Shown: positions 45,297 through 53,803 of the stretch, piece by piece
How positions within the stretch are numbered: the first letter of the stretch is position 1
Layout: every line of letters begins with the position of its first letter
DNA from: an uncultured Gammaproteobacteria bacterium
GTDB taxonomy: Bacteria; Pseudomonadota; Gammaproteobacteria; Berkiellales; Berkiellaceae
Assembly: GCA_902826485.1 (NCBI GenBank)
Contig: CADEEZ010000003.1
Location: forward strand, 153,747-217,746
Direction of reading: 5' to 3'
Length of the DNA: 64,000 nucleotides
Notes under the pieces: model-generated
Databases searched by the model: none
Told to the model about the DNA's origin: nothing
Seen by the model: the letters and a program-made list of their open reading frames with translations, nothing else
Translations under genes and position numbers: made by a program

Positions 45297-45381
45297 AGTG
45301 AAGCACACTTAAACAAATTTATGATTTTACTGCTAGCCCAGGATCCCCTTTATTGTGCTTACTGTTTAAAAATTGACCAAT

Positions 45382-46689
45382 TTAAAAAAGTGTGCAGCCC
45401 ATGCCTTGATTAGTTTTTTGCTCTACATTCGGCTTAACCTCATCATTAGCTGCCTGTTGCTGATTTGTATTGGCCGCTTGTCTAAATCGGTCGAATGTGG
45501 GGGTAACCACTTGTACTGGCACATGTGAATCTGATTGAATTCGACGATTTCCACATCCACCCGCTTTAGATAAGGCTGGCATGGAAGCCCAATGTATATG
45601 TAGCATATCTGAAGCTTTTAGGGCTTTTCGGATATCCTGTTTGCAGTTCTTTTTAACAAAGGCCACAAACTCTGTTATAGACAAAGGATATTCTGCTTTT
45701 TGCAAAAGCGCTAAAGTTTCTGCCGGATAATGTAGTTTTGCCAATTCAGGATGATTCAAAGCAACATATCTCATTACCCCATATTGACCCGAAGCCACTA
45801 GCGCTTCTTTCTCCGCCAGTGTTAACCCAAAATTTAGTGTACCAACCTCTAAGGTATCGCAATAAATGATTTGATTTTTATAAGGCCCAGTCATTAGATT
45901 GTAACTTTGCACATTTAACATCGCTTCAATTTGGCTTTCAAGACACTCAAAAACATTATTGATTTCTTTAGGGGTAGGTTTTTCACCTTTGAGAAAATAA
46001 TGAATATTGGCTAAATCTTCTAAACAAATACCTAAAACTTCTTTACCGACAACACCGGACTTATTTCCAAAAACAGAAATTGGACAATTGTTTTGCATTC
46101 CCCCATCACTATAATAGCTTTTTCCAATCTTAACTGGCGCAAATACCTGAGGAAAAGCCATCGAAGCGCCAACTGCCTCAGCAATAGGTTCATCCTTATG
46201 TTCTGATTCATAAGAAAATGTTTCATTAAATCCTGTGCTAATATTACACGCTTCAACAATAATATCTTTAAGCTTTTTTTCAGGATGCTTGAGTTTAAAC
46301 TCATGCCACTGTGCAAACGTAGTCTTTTCACTTCCTGTGATTTCTTTGATAATATCTCTAAAATGTTGATGCATCTTATCCGCATCAAATAGCCCGAATT
46401 TATTTACCCAATTAATGGGAATCTCAATATAATGCTCACCCATCAATAAACTTTTAAAATCCAAGTTAAACATTTTGTCTTTTAATTGTTGTACTGTATA
46501 TCCTGATGCGACATATAAAGCGGCAATCGCCCCAACTGAACTACCTGCTATTTTATCTATCTCAGGTAAGATGCCTAGGCGCTCTAATTCCTGGGTCGCC
46601 CCAACAAAAACAAACCCTTTTGCTCCCCCTCCTTCGTACGCCAGTGAGTTATATCCTACGCTATTCGACGATATTACAACTGAATCCAT
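45382..46689 (-). CDS. patatin-like phospholipase
   Basis: About 435 residues from the ATG at 46689, which has AGGAG six bases before it. The patatin domain starts at residue 14: oxyanion loop YEGGGAKGF, nucleophile elbow GSSVG with S51, and the catalytic aspartate in YSDGGMQNN. The C-terminal 150 residues are unlike known domains and end in a Gln/Asn-rich stretch with a terminal GCTLF, whose cysteine could be a lipidation-like site. There is no signal peptide. Patatin-like phospholipases without signal peptides are common secreted effectors in Legionella, but that role is inferred here. Confidence 0.88.
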   Translation of the reverse strand: MDSVVISSNSVGYNSLAYEGGGAKGFVFVGATQELERLGILPEIDKIAGSSVGAIAALYVASGYTVQQLKDKMFNLDFKSLLMGEHYIEIPINWVNKFGLFDADKMHQHFRDIIKEITGSEKTTFAQWHEFKLKHPEKKLKDIIVEACNISTGFNETFSYESEHKDEPIAEAVGASMAFPQVFAPVKIGKSYYSDGGMQNNCPISVFGNKSGVVGKEVLGICLEDLANIHYFLKGEKPTPKEINNVFECLESQIEAMLNVQSYNLMTGPYKNQIIYCDTLEVGTLNFGLTLAEKEALVASGQYGVMRYVALNHPELAKLHYPAETLALLQKAEYPLSITEFVAFVKKNCKQDIRKALKASDMLHIHWASMPALSKAGGCGNRRIQSDSHVPVQVVTPTFDRFRQAANTNQQQAANDEVKPNVEQKTNQGMGCTLF

Positions 46690-46813
46690 CTTCAACTCCT
46701 GCTTTAACAAAGTTTATATCAACCCAATCAAAGCTAGACTATTTTTAGAGGAATTCAGTTACGCTATATCATATTATTTTTGACCTTCTGACTTATCAAA
46801 CATCTCAAGAAAT

Positions 46814-47452
46814 TTAAATCAATTCTATTTGTAGACTTCCCTGAACATCGAATGCTGCCAAGCTATTCTCTGTTATTATGATAGGGTTTTCAGATTCTGA
46901 CTGTATAAATGGCGCTTTAACGGGTTCTGAAAATATGTCTTGGAAAGTTAATTTTTCAGCCCCTATCGCAACTTCTACAGGATCGTTTTCAGTCTGAATT
47001 GATTCTATTGGCAATTTATTTTTCCACCAATCATTGGGATTTTCGGTTACCCCTATGGCATTTTTAATTTGATAGTGTACATGTTGAGAATATTGAAAAT
47101 GACCTAACGGACCTTTTCCTCCCATTGTGCCTATTTCTTCTCCTAATTTAACGACTTCACCTACTTTGACTTTTTGTGTATGTAAATGTAACAATTCATG
47201 ACTATAGCCTTGTTTGTCTTGAATTTTTACGGTACCAAAATTTCCTCCCACAAAAGTCACTTTGCCGTCTACAGGGCTATATAGTTTAGGATGAGTTAAA
47301 TTCACCGTCGTTTGCCCACCCACGTAATTGAAATCTACGCCTTTATGTGTTGTGCCATTTAATCTGACTTCGCCATATTGGCTAGTAATATGCGCGTGTA
47401 TGCCACTCATTGTAGGAGGCAAAATTTGATTTAATTTATCTTGTAATAACAT
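46814..47452 (-). CDS. M23-family metallopeptidase-like protein
   Basis: A 212-residue protein with an M23/LytM-type fold. The zinc-ligand motifs are HKGVDF (about residues 37-42) and HVHYQI (about 124-129), with HLHT between them. This family cuts peptidoglycan peptide bridges. Oddly, no signal peptide is seen, and the 60-residue C-terminal part has no known domain. Its ATG is one base after the stop of the upstream secreted-protein gene, so the two are translationally coupled. Confidence 0.8.
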   Translation of the reverse strand: MLLQDKLNQILPPTMSGIHAHITSQYGEVRLNGTTHKGVDFNYVGGQTTVNLTHPKLYSPVDGKVTFVGGNFGTVKIQDKQGYSHELLHLHTQKVKVGEVVKLGEEIGTMGGKGPLGHFQYSQHVHYQIKNAIGVTENPNDWWKNKLPIESIQTENDPVEVAIGAEKLTFQDIFSEPVKAPFIQSESENPIIITENSLAAFDVQGSLQIELI

Positions 47453-47453
47453 G

Positions 47454-47900
47454 TTAGACCGACCAATCTTCTATTTTAATTAATTGCCAATTATTTTTTT
47501 TCTTAAAACGATAAATAACTTGATACCCTGTATCCGGTTTATATAGGGTCACTTTGGCTATTTTATTGTTAATCGTTAAAATTTTTAAACTTAATACTTT
47601 GTCTTTTTGTTCTTGTTGAGTCAAAATGAGTGGGTATATAACCTCTTCACGACCTAGTTTTACAAGCTTAGGAACCAAATCATCCTGTTCTTCGACTAAG
47701 TCAAGTTTTTGTAAAGGATAGTGGGTACATAATTTCTGCATCTCCACATTTTCTGTAAAACGTTGATAAAAATCATCAAAATTCTTTGCTTTACATAATT
47801 GTTTTTGTTGGGTGGGAGGAGATTGTAATTGAGTTTCATTAGCATAAGATGCACTGGCCACTAAGCTGCTAACCAACCATACCACCATTACATAAGGCAT
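47454..47900 (-). CDS. secreted hypothetical protein
   Basis: About 148 residues from the ATG at 47900, which follows a TAAGGATT ribosome site. The frame is open 28 codons further up. The N-terminus MPYVMVVWLVSSLVASASYA is a signal peptide. The mature protein has two cysteines near the front (LCKAKNF, LCTHYP) and a C-terminal beta-rich segment with VIYRFKKKNNWQLIKIEDW. Function unknown. It is the first gene of a pair with the M23-like peptidase. Confidence 0.65.
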   Translation of the reverse strand: MPYVMVVWLVSSLVASASYANETQLQSPPTQQKQLCKAKNFDDFYQRFTENVEMQKLCTHYPLQKLDLVEEQDDLVPKLVKLGREEVIYPLILTQQEQKDKVLSLKILTINNKIAKVTLYKPDTGYQVIYRFKKKNNWQLIKIEDWSV

Positions 47901-48261
47901 AATCCTTAATTTTTTATATTTCAATTGACTTCTTCCTATCTGGTTAAATAGGCCTATTATTCTTTGAATATGCTTGATTGGCAACTTATTGGTTGCACAT
48001 TTTTTGACCGTCTGTTACTGATTTCTTGCCATCCTAGATATTTATCACTTGAATTTATTTAAGATGTTTTAGTTAATGCACTAATTTCATCACTGCGAGA
48101 TGGATAGTAACAAAGCAGCCCATGATTTTCTAAATATAAGATGGATTACTCCCTCTTACGCTAAAGCTTCGGAGGACAGGTCGCTATGCTCGCAATGACA
48201 ACCCTATGCGTGTTATTTGGTTAAGATTTTTTATTAATTACATATCAGAGAAAACATATCT
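47901..48261. other. 361-base intergenic region with palindrome-like repeat
   Basis: No gene is visible here. Bases 48141-48200 hold a sequence with a CTCC...GGAG imperfect hairpin followed by GCTATGCTCGCAATGACA. This resembles dispersed intergenic repeats ending CGCAATGAC that occur in several bacterial groups. The stretch 48201-48261 probably carries the bioB promoter. No clear -35/-10 pair or biotin operator could be assigned. Confidence 0.4.
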
Positions 48262-49239
48262 ATGAGCATGACAATAGAAGCCATTAGAAAAATATATACT
48301 CTACCTTTTTTTGAGTTGATAGTAGAGGCTCAAAAAACACTACGAGAAAATTTCACGCCAAATAGTATTCATCTGTCGACCCTACTCAATATAAAAATGG
48401 GAACTTGTCCTGAAAATTGTGGCTATTGTTCGCAGTCTGTTCATTATGCAAGCAATATAGATCCCTATAAGTTCCTTTCTAAATCTGAGATATTAGAAAA
48501 AGCCCAAACCGCTAAACAAAATGGCGCCACACGCTTTTGCCTTGCTGCGGCCTGGAGAGGGCCAACAAACGGCCAAATAGACGTATTAAGTGACATTATT
48601 TCTGACATTAAAAAAATGGGTTTAGATAGTTGTGTTTCTTTAGGATTATTAAAATCTGGACAAGCAGAAAAATTAAAATCAGCTGGTTTAGATTATTATA
48701 ATCATAATTTAAATACCTCAAAAGATCATTATAAAAATATTGCCACCACTCATACTTTTGAAGATAGATTAGCGACCATTAAAAAAGTGCAAGATGCCAA
48801 CATTAATTTATGTTGCGGGGGCATTTTAGGCATGGGGGAAACTGAAGATGACCGCTTAAGTATGTTACATACCCTCGCACAATTGCCCACCCCCCCTAAA
48901 AGCGTGTCGATTAATCTGCTCACGCCTATGCCAGGCACGCCACTAGAAAATGAGCCTAAAATAAATCTATTAGAAGCCGCAAGATTAATTGCAACGGCCC
49001 GAATTTTGTTTCCCAATTCGTTTGTCAGATTAAGTGGCGGTAGAGATAAACTGAATCAGACAGAGCAAGCTTGGTGCTATATGGCCGGTATTAATTCTAT
49101 TCATTTTGGCAGTGAATACTTATTAACAGAATATACAGCATTGCCCTCGGCTGAATCTGATCTAACATTTTTAAAGTCGTTAGGATTAACGCCCTTATCT
49201 GAAAAAGCTTGTCAAAAACGGTGTGAAAAAGAATGCTAG
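48262..49239 (+). CDS. bioB: biotin synthase
   Basis: A 325-residue radical-SAM enzyme. The 4Fe-4S motif CPENCGYC gives C49, C53 and C56. The YYNHNLNTSKDHYKNI segment, GGILGMGETEDDR and the C-terminal SGGRDKL are typical of BioB. It inserts sulfur into dethiobiotin. It is on the opposite strand to bioF-bioD-bioA and about 3 kb away, with unrelated genes between. An ATG two codons later is a possible start. Confidence 0.96.
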   Translation: MSMTIEAIRKIYTLPFFELIVEAQKTLRENFTPNSIHLSTLLNIKMGTCPENCGYCSQSVHYASNIDPYKFLSKSEILEKAQTAKQNGATRFCLAAAWRGPTNGQIDVLSDIISDIKKMGLDSCVSLGLLKSGQAEKLKSAGLDYYNHNLNTSKDHYKNIATTHTFEDRLATIKKVQDANINLCCGGILGMGETEDDRLSMLHTLAQLPTPPKSVSINLLTPMPGTPLENEPKINLLEAARLIATARILFPNSFVRLSGGRDKLNQTEQAWCYMAGINSIHFGSEYLLTEYTALPSAESDLTFLKSLGLTPLSEKACQKRCEKEC

Positions 49240-49303
49240 ACAGCTTATTTTTAACGTGCCATAATTTTAAGTATTGTTATTTATAAAAAAATAGAGCCAT
49301 CCC

Positions 49304-49327
49304 ATGAAAAAAATCGTCGTAGTTTAA
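49304..49327 (+). other. possible 7-codon leader peptide (MKKIVVV)
   Basis: A short frame starts with ATG and encodes Met-Lys-Lys-Ile-Val-Val-Val and stop. Three successive valine codons (GTC, GTA, GTT) follow an isoleucine codon. A hairpin begins 23 bases after the stop, and an MFS gene starts at 49406. The order leader peptide, hairpin, gene resembles amino-acid attenuators, but the ribosome site is weak. Confidence 0.25.
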
Positions 49328-49349
49328 AACAAGTCAAATAACTATTTCT

Positions 49350-49367
49350 CTGGCCTTAAACGGCCAG
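49350..49367 (+). terminator. hairpin, terminator or attenuator
   Basis: A 6-bp perfect stem CTGGCC / GGCCAG with loop TTAAAC, followed by TTGCCTTTTATTTG. It could end bioB transcription or attenuate the MFS gene. Confidence 0.5.
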
Positions 49368-49405
49368 TTGCCTTTTATTTGTCTTTTTAAAAATATGAGG
49401 ATTTT

Positions 49406-50602
49406 ATGAAATCAATTACACTCCCTCCCGTTTGGCTAATAGTCTTACTAGTAGGCTTATCGCAACTTTCAGAAACGGTTTATAGCCCTTCTTTACCTGA
49501 AATCGCCCATTCTTTACACACCTCAGATGCGATGGTTGAATTCACCCTCACTATCTATTTGTTCGCCTTTGGGATTGGCACGCTTTTTTGGGGAAAATTA
49601 TCAGACTCTACTGGAAGAAAAACCGGGGTGATTGCCGGTTTGCTGGTTTATGTCATCGGTTGCATAGGATGTTATTTTTCAAATAGTATTGAGATGCTGA
49701 TGATTTCTCGATTTGTCCAAGCTTTTGGTGGCAGCATCGGGAGTGTTTTGGCTCAAGCTATCTGTCGCGATGCTTTTCATGGCCCCCAATTAGGTAAAGT
49801 GTACTCCATTGTCGGCAGTTCTCTGGCCCTTTTCCCGGCTATTGGACCTATAATTGGCGGCATCATAACTGAATTTTCAAGTTGGACTATTATATTTTTG
49901 TTTTTAACGGGATGTGGGCTAATCCTAACGATTATTTCACTGTTTTTTCTTCCTGAAACCCACCATGCTTCACAACGTCAGCACATTAAATTGACCACTT
50001 TGTTTTTAAAAATGGCCAAAGATAAAAAAGTGCTTATTATGGGCGTGATTGTCGCAGCTAGTAATGGGATTACTTTTAGCTTTTTTGCCGAAGGTCCCTT
50101 TTATTTAATAGAACAACTGGGCATTACCCCTATTCAATATGGTTATTGTTTTTTTGCCATTGCTTTCGCTATGTCCATCGCCGGTTTTATCTCCAAAAAA
50201 CTACATACGCACTTAAGTTCAGAAAAGATTTTGGGTTACGGCATCAAAACGATATTATTAGGCGCAATTATTTTTTCAAGCTCTTTAATATTTAAACCTC
50301 TGCTTTCTGTATTGAGTTTTATCATGATGACAATCATTTGCATGATGATAATGTTAGCGGGAGTTTGCATCACGGTCGCCAATGCGCTTTCTATTGCACT
50401 GGTGGATTATAAAACTTACACGGGCTCTGCTTCTTCCCTATTTGGATTTTTTTATTATTGTTTAATTTCTCTTTTCACTTTAGGTATGGGATGGTTGCAT
50501 AATGACACCCTCTATCCTATGCCCTTATATTTTTTAGCGATCGGGATTATCCTGATGATATGTTATCAACTTTTACGAAAATTACCCGTTATTGAAAAAT
50601 AA
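49406..50602 (+). CDS. MFS transporter, Bcr/CflA-type drug efflux
   Basis: A 398-residue protein with 12 hydrophobic segments. The MFS motif between helices 2 and 3 is GKLSDSTGRKTG. The segment GSIGSVLAQAICRDAFHGPQ in helices 4-5 and the proline-rich GPIIGG that follows are typical of Bcr/CflA drug:proton antiporters. It sits in the inner membrane. A TGAGGATTTT ribosome site precedes the ATG. It ends two bases before the frame of the acetyl-CoA synthetase gene, suggesting an operon. Confidence 0.88.
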   Translation: MKSITLPPVWLIVLLVGLSQLSETVYSPSLPEIAHSLHTSDAMVEFTLTIYLFAFGIGTLFWGKLSDSTGRKTGVIAGLLVYVIGCIGCYFSNSIEMLMISRFVQAFGGSIGSVLAQAICRDAFHGPQLGKVYSIVGSSLALFPAIGPIIGGIITEFSSWTIIFLFLTGCGLILTIISLFFLPETHHASQRQHIKLTTLFLKMAKDKKVLIMGVIVAASNGITFSFFAEGPFYLIEQLGITPIQYGYCFFAIAFAMSIAGFISKKLHTHLSSEKILGYGIKTILLGAIIFSSSLIFKPLLSVLSFIMMTIICMMIMLAGVCITVANALSIALVDYKTYTGSASSLFGFFYYCLISLFTLGMGWLHNDTLYPMPLYFLAIGIILMICYQLLRKLPVIEK

Positions 50603-50613
50603 GGATGTTGAAC

Positions 50614-52515
50614 ATGAAGCCTTTTCATCTCAATCAACAACAATATCAAGAAATGTATGAGGCTTCATTAGCCAACCCAGCACAATTTTGGGATGATCAG
50701 GCAAAAAAATATATTACTTGGTTTAAACCTTATGATAACGTGCTAGAGGGATCATTTCTTGAGCAAAATATTCGTTGGTTTAAAAACGGTAAATTAAACG
50801 CTTGTTATAATTGCGTGGATAGGCATTTACCTGCTAAAGCAAACCAAATCGCCTTTTATTGGGAAGGAAATGACCCCAATGAGACATCTCAGTTAACCTA
50901 TCAAACATTATTTACTCAAGTCTGTCGCTTTGCCAATATTTTAAAACAAAAAAATATCAGCAAAGGCGACCGAGTCTGTATTTATTTGCCGATGATCCCA
51001 GAAGCCGTTATCGCCATGCTGGCGTGTGCCAGAATAGGAGCAGTACATTCTGTGATTTTCGGTGGTTTTTCATCTGAGGCTATTAAAAACCGCATTCTGG
51101 ATGCCGATTGTAAAATGGTGATCACCGCCAATATTGGCTTTAGGGCAAATAAAACGATTCCGCTTAAAGACAATGTCGATGAAGCTTTAGAAAGCTGCCC
51201 TAATGTAAAAAACGTGATGGTGATCAAAAGAAACGAAACAAAGACGCTATGGCATGAAAAGAGAGATTTTTGGTACCACGATGCCTTACAATCTGTAGCC
51301 GATGACTGCCCTTATGAAGAAATGGATGCCGATTCGCCTTTGTTTATTTTGTATACTTCAGGTTCAACCGGCAAACCCAAAGGCATTTTACATACCACGG
51401 GTGGTTATTTAGTTTATGGCGCCATCACCCATGATCTCATTTTTAACCATCAAGCCAATGATATTTATTGGTGTACCGCAGACGTCGGTTGGATTACGGG
51501 ACATACTTATACTGTTTATGGTCCTCTTACCAATGGCACCACCAGTTTTTTGTTTGAAGGCGTGCCCAATTATCCAACACCCGCGAGATATTGGGAATTA
51601 ATAGACAAGTATAAAATAACGACTTTATATACCTCTCCTACTGCTATTCGCGCACTCAGACAAGAAGGAGATGAGTGGTTAAAAAATAGCACCAGAGAAA
51701 GTTTAAACTTGTTAGGTTCTGTGGGTGAACCCATCAATCCTGAAGTGTGGGAATGGTACCATGAAAAAGTCGGCAATAATCAGTGCCCTATTGTAGATAC
51801 CTGGTGGCAAACGGAAACGGGCGGCATTTTAATTAGCCCAATACCCGGTATCACGCCATTAAAACCGGGTTCGGCGGCTTGGCCTTTTTTTGGCATCCAA
51901 CCTGATATTTTAGATGATAAGGGACAGATATGTGCCCCGAACAAAATGGGTAAACTCGTGATATCTCAACCTTGGCCCGGCATGGCAAAAACGATTTATA
52001 ATAACCCTGAACGGTTTTTTGATACTTACTTTAAAGACTATCCTGGTTATTATTTAGCAGGAGATGAAGCGAAACGAGACGAAGACGGCTATTTTTGGGT
52101 GCTAGGTCGTTTTGACGATGTATTAAAAATTTCGGGGCATCGTATTGGCACGGGGGAAGTTGAAAATGCACTTCTAAATCATTCATCTGTTGCTGAAGCG
52201 GCAGTGGTACCCGTTCCAGATAAAATTAAGGGTGAAAGTATTTATGCCTTTATCGTTCTAAAAAACGATATTTCAGTTAAGGACACCTTAAAGCAAGAAA
52301 TTATACAATCGGTTAGAAAATTTATTGGGGCCATTGCCACGCCTCATTATATTCAGTTTGCAACAGGATTACCCAAAACACGCTCAGGAAAAATCATGCG
52401 CCGGATTTTAAAAAAAATAGCCAATAATGATATAAAAGACTTAGGTGACACCTCTACTTTGGCAGACCCTAACGTGATTCAAGATTTAATTCAAAATAAA
52501 TTACCACTAAAATAG
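50614..52515 (+). CDS. acs: acetyl-CoA synthetase
   Basis: About 633 residues from the ATG at 50614, with AAGGATG upstream; an ATG at 50605 is possible. AMP-forming ligase motifs are YTSGSTGKPKGILHT, DTWWQTETGG, GYYLAGDEAKRDEDGYFWVLG, GRFDDVLKISGHRIG and the C-terminal lysine in PKTRSGKIMRR. The WWQTETG segment and length fit acetate activation; propionate is an alternative. It converts acetate to acetyl-CoA. Confidence 0.92.
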   Translation: MKPFHLNQQQYQEMYEASLANPAQFWDDQAKKYITWFKPYDNVLEGSFLEQNIRWFKNGKLNACYNCVDRHLPAKANQIAFYWEGNDPNETSQLTYQTLFTQVCRFANILKQKNISKGDRVCIYLPMIPEAVIAMLACARIGAVHSVIFGGFSSEAIKNRILDADCKMVITANIGFRANKTIPLKDNVDEALESCPNVKNVMVIKRNETKTLWHEKRDFWYHDALQSVADDCPYEEMDADSPLFILYTSGSTGKPKGILHTTGGYLVYGAITHDLIFNHQANDIYWCTADVGWITGHTYTVYGPLTNGTTSFLFEGVPNYPTPARYWELIDKYKITTLYTSPTAIRALRQEGDEWLKNSTRESLNLLGSVGEPINPEVWEWYHEKVGNNQCPIVDTWWQTETGGILISPIPGITPLKPGSAAWPFFGIQPDILDDKGQICAPNKMGKLVISQPWPGMAKTIYNNPERFFDTYFKDYPGYYLAGDEAKRDEDGYFWVLGRFDDVLKISGHRIGTGEVENALLNHSSVAEAAVVPVPDKIKGESIYAFIVLKNDISVKDTLKQEIIQSVRKFIGAIATPHYIQFATGLPKTRSGKIMRRILKKIANNDIKDLGDTSTLADPNVIQDLIQNKLPLK

Positions 52516-52524
52516 GACACAACA

Positions 52525-53454
52525 ATGGGCATGTTAGTAAATGGACAATGGGAAAAGACACCTATCGCCCCTCAGGATAAAAAAGGCGACTTTATACGAC
52601 TTGATTCTACTTTTAGAAAAAACGTAACAGAGCCTGAGACAGGCCGATATCATTTATATATTTCTTATGCTTGCCCTTGGGCTTGCAGAGCACTCATATT
52701 TTTATATTTAAAAGGATTAGAAGACACGATTTCTTTTTCAGTAGTAGCGCCTTTAATGCTAGACATGGGTTGGGCTTTTGGAGAACAAAACTCCCCCACT
52801 GCTGATCCTATTTATCATTTAAAATATTTACATCAGCTATATCAAAAAGCTTCGCCTAACGGTACAAGTAAAGTTACGGTACCGGTATTATGGGATAAAA
52901 AAAATCACACAATTATTAATAATGAATCATCCGAGATTATTCGGATATTTAATTCAGACTTTAATGCTTTCGCTAAAAATTCATATGATTATTATCCCAG
53001 CGAATTAAAAAATTCTATTGATGAGATCAATGAATTTATCTATCACAATATTAATAACGGCGTATATAAATGCGGCTTTGCTTCTACGCAAGAAGCCTAC
53101 GATACTGCCTATGATCTTTTATTTTCTGCTCTAGATAAAATCGACACTTTATTAAGTAAACAAGCCTATTTAGTGGGCGAAAAAATCACCGAAGCGGATT
53201 GGCGATTGTTTACGACTCTAATACGTTTTGATATGGTATATGTGAGTCATTTTAAATGTAATAAAAAATGCTTACGTGAATATCCCAACTTATCTAATTA
53301 TGTAAGGGCTTTATATCAAATGCCGAGGATTGCTCAAACCGTAAATTTTAATCATATTAAAACACATTATTTTGGCAGCCATTTATTTATTAACCCAACA
53401 GGCATTATTCCAAAAGGCCCCGAAATTAATTTCGAGGCCCCACATAATCGCTAA
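52525..53454 (+). CDS. yqjG: glutathionyl-hydroquinone reductase (Xi-class GST)
   Basis: A 309-residue protein with the Xi-class glutathione transferase layout. The N-terminal thioredoxin-like domain has RYHLYISYACPWACRALI, with catalytic C50. A helical C-terminal domain follows (EADWRLFTTLIRFDMVY, ending near NPTGIIPKGP). It reduces glutathionyl-hydroquinones with glutathione. It starts nine bases after acs, on the same strand. Confidence 0.92.
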   Translation: MGMLVNGQWEKTPIAPQDKKGDFIRLDSTFRKNVTEPETGRYHLYISYACPWACRALIFLYLKGLEDTISFSVVAPLMLDMGWAFGEQNSPTADPIYHLKYLHQLYQKASPNGTSKVTVPVLWDKKNHTIINNESSEIIRIFNSDFNAFAKNSYDYYPSELKNSIDEINEFIYHNINNGVYKCGFASTQEAYDTAYDLLFSALDKIDTLLSKQAYLVGEKITEADWRLFTTLIRFDMVYVSHFKCNKKCLREYPNLSNYVRALYQMPRIAQTVNFNHIKTHYFGSHLFINPTGIIPKGPEINFEAPHNR

Positions 53455-53461
53455 AATTCCT

Positions 53462-53683
53462 CTATTCTCGCATTCGTGATCGTCGGTGCCTGTTTAATTC
53501 ATCACGACAGGCATCTGTATCTAAAAAATTGTTCAACACAATTTCTTTTTCTTCAGAGTCTGTCATTCGATTGGTAAAATAAAGACTGCCAGCTGTTAAG
53601 GCTGTGCATGCTCCAACATAAGCTGCTTTTGAAGCCACTCGTGGCGCATGACGTGAAAATAGTTGTCTAAAATAAAATAGCAT
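53462..53683 (-). CDS. 73-residue hypothetical membrane protein under a TPP riboswitch
   Basis: A small protein with one hydrophobic segment (about residues 20-37, AAYVGACTALTAGSLYF) between a basic N-terminus and a polar C-terminus ending in an Arg-rich stretch. No known domain is recognised. Its ribosome site GGGAGG lies in the 3' end of a TPP riboswitch that starts just upstream. Expression should therefore fall when thiamine diphosphate is plentiful. The next gene downstream is convergent yqjG, so this gene is the only target. A role in thiamine uptake or use is possible but unproven. Confidence 0.7.
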   Translation of the reverse strand: MLFYFRQLFSRHAPRVASKAAYVGACTALTAGSLYFTNRMTDSEEKEIVLNNFLDTDACRDELNRHRRSRMRE

Positions 53684-53686
53684 GTA

Positions 53687-53772
53687 GACCTCCCTACGCT
53701 AGTATGATCCAGATCAGGTAATAAGGGTTTGGTTTTCACCATTTCAGGCTGAATTAACAGCCACCCCTGGCC
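53687..53772 (-). promoter_or_regulatory. TPP riboswitch (Thi-box)
   Basis: The minus strand reads GGGGTG, then a P3 hairpin GGCTG-TTAATT-CAGCC, CTGAAA, and ACCTGATCTGGAT...TAGCGTAGGGA. These are the conserved parts of thiamine-diphosphate riboswitches, with one change in CUGAGA and few in the 3' core. A short P1 helix can form between GGCC (53769-53772) and GGTC (53687-53690). It overlaps the Shine-Dalgarno GGAGG and lies 3 bases before the ATG, which implies control of translation initiation. Confidence 0.93.
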
Positions 53773-53803
53773 ATTTGGATAATGAGGGATATATAATTTA
53801 AAG

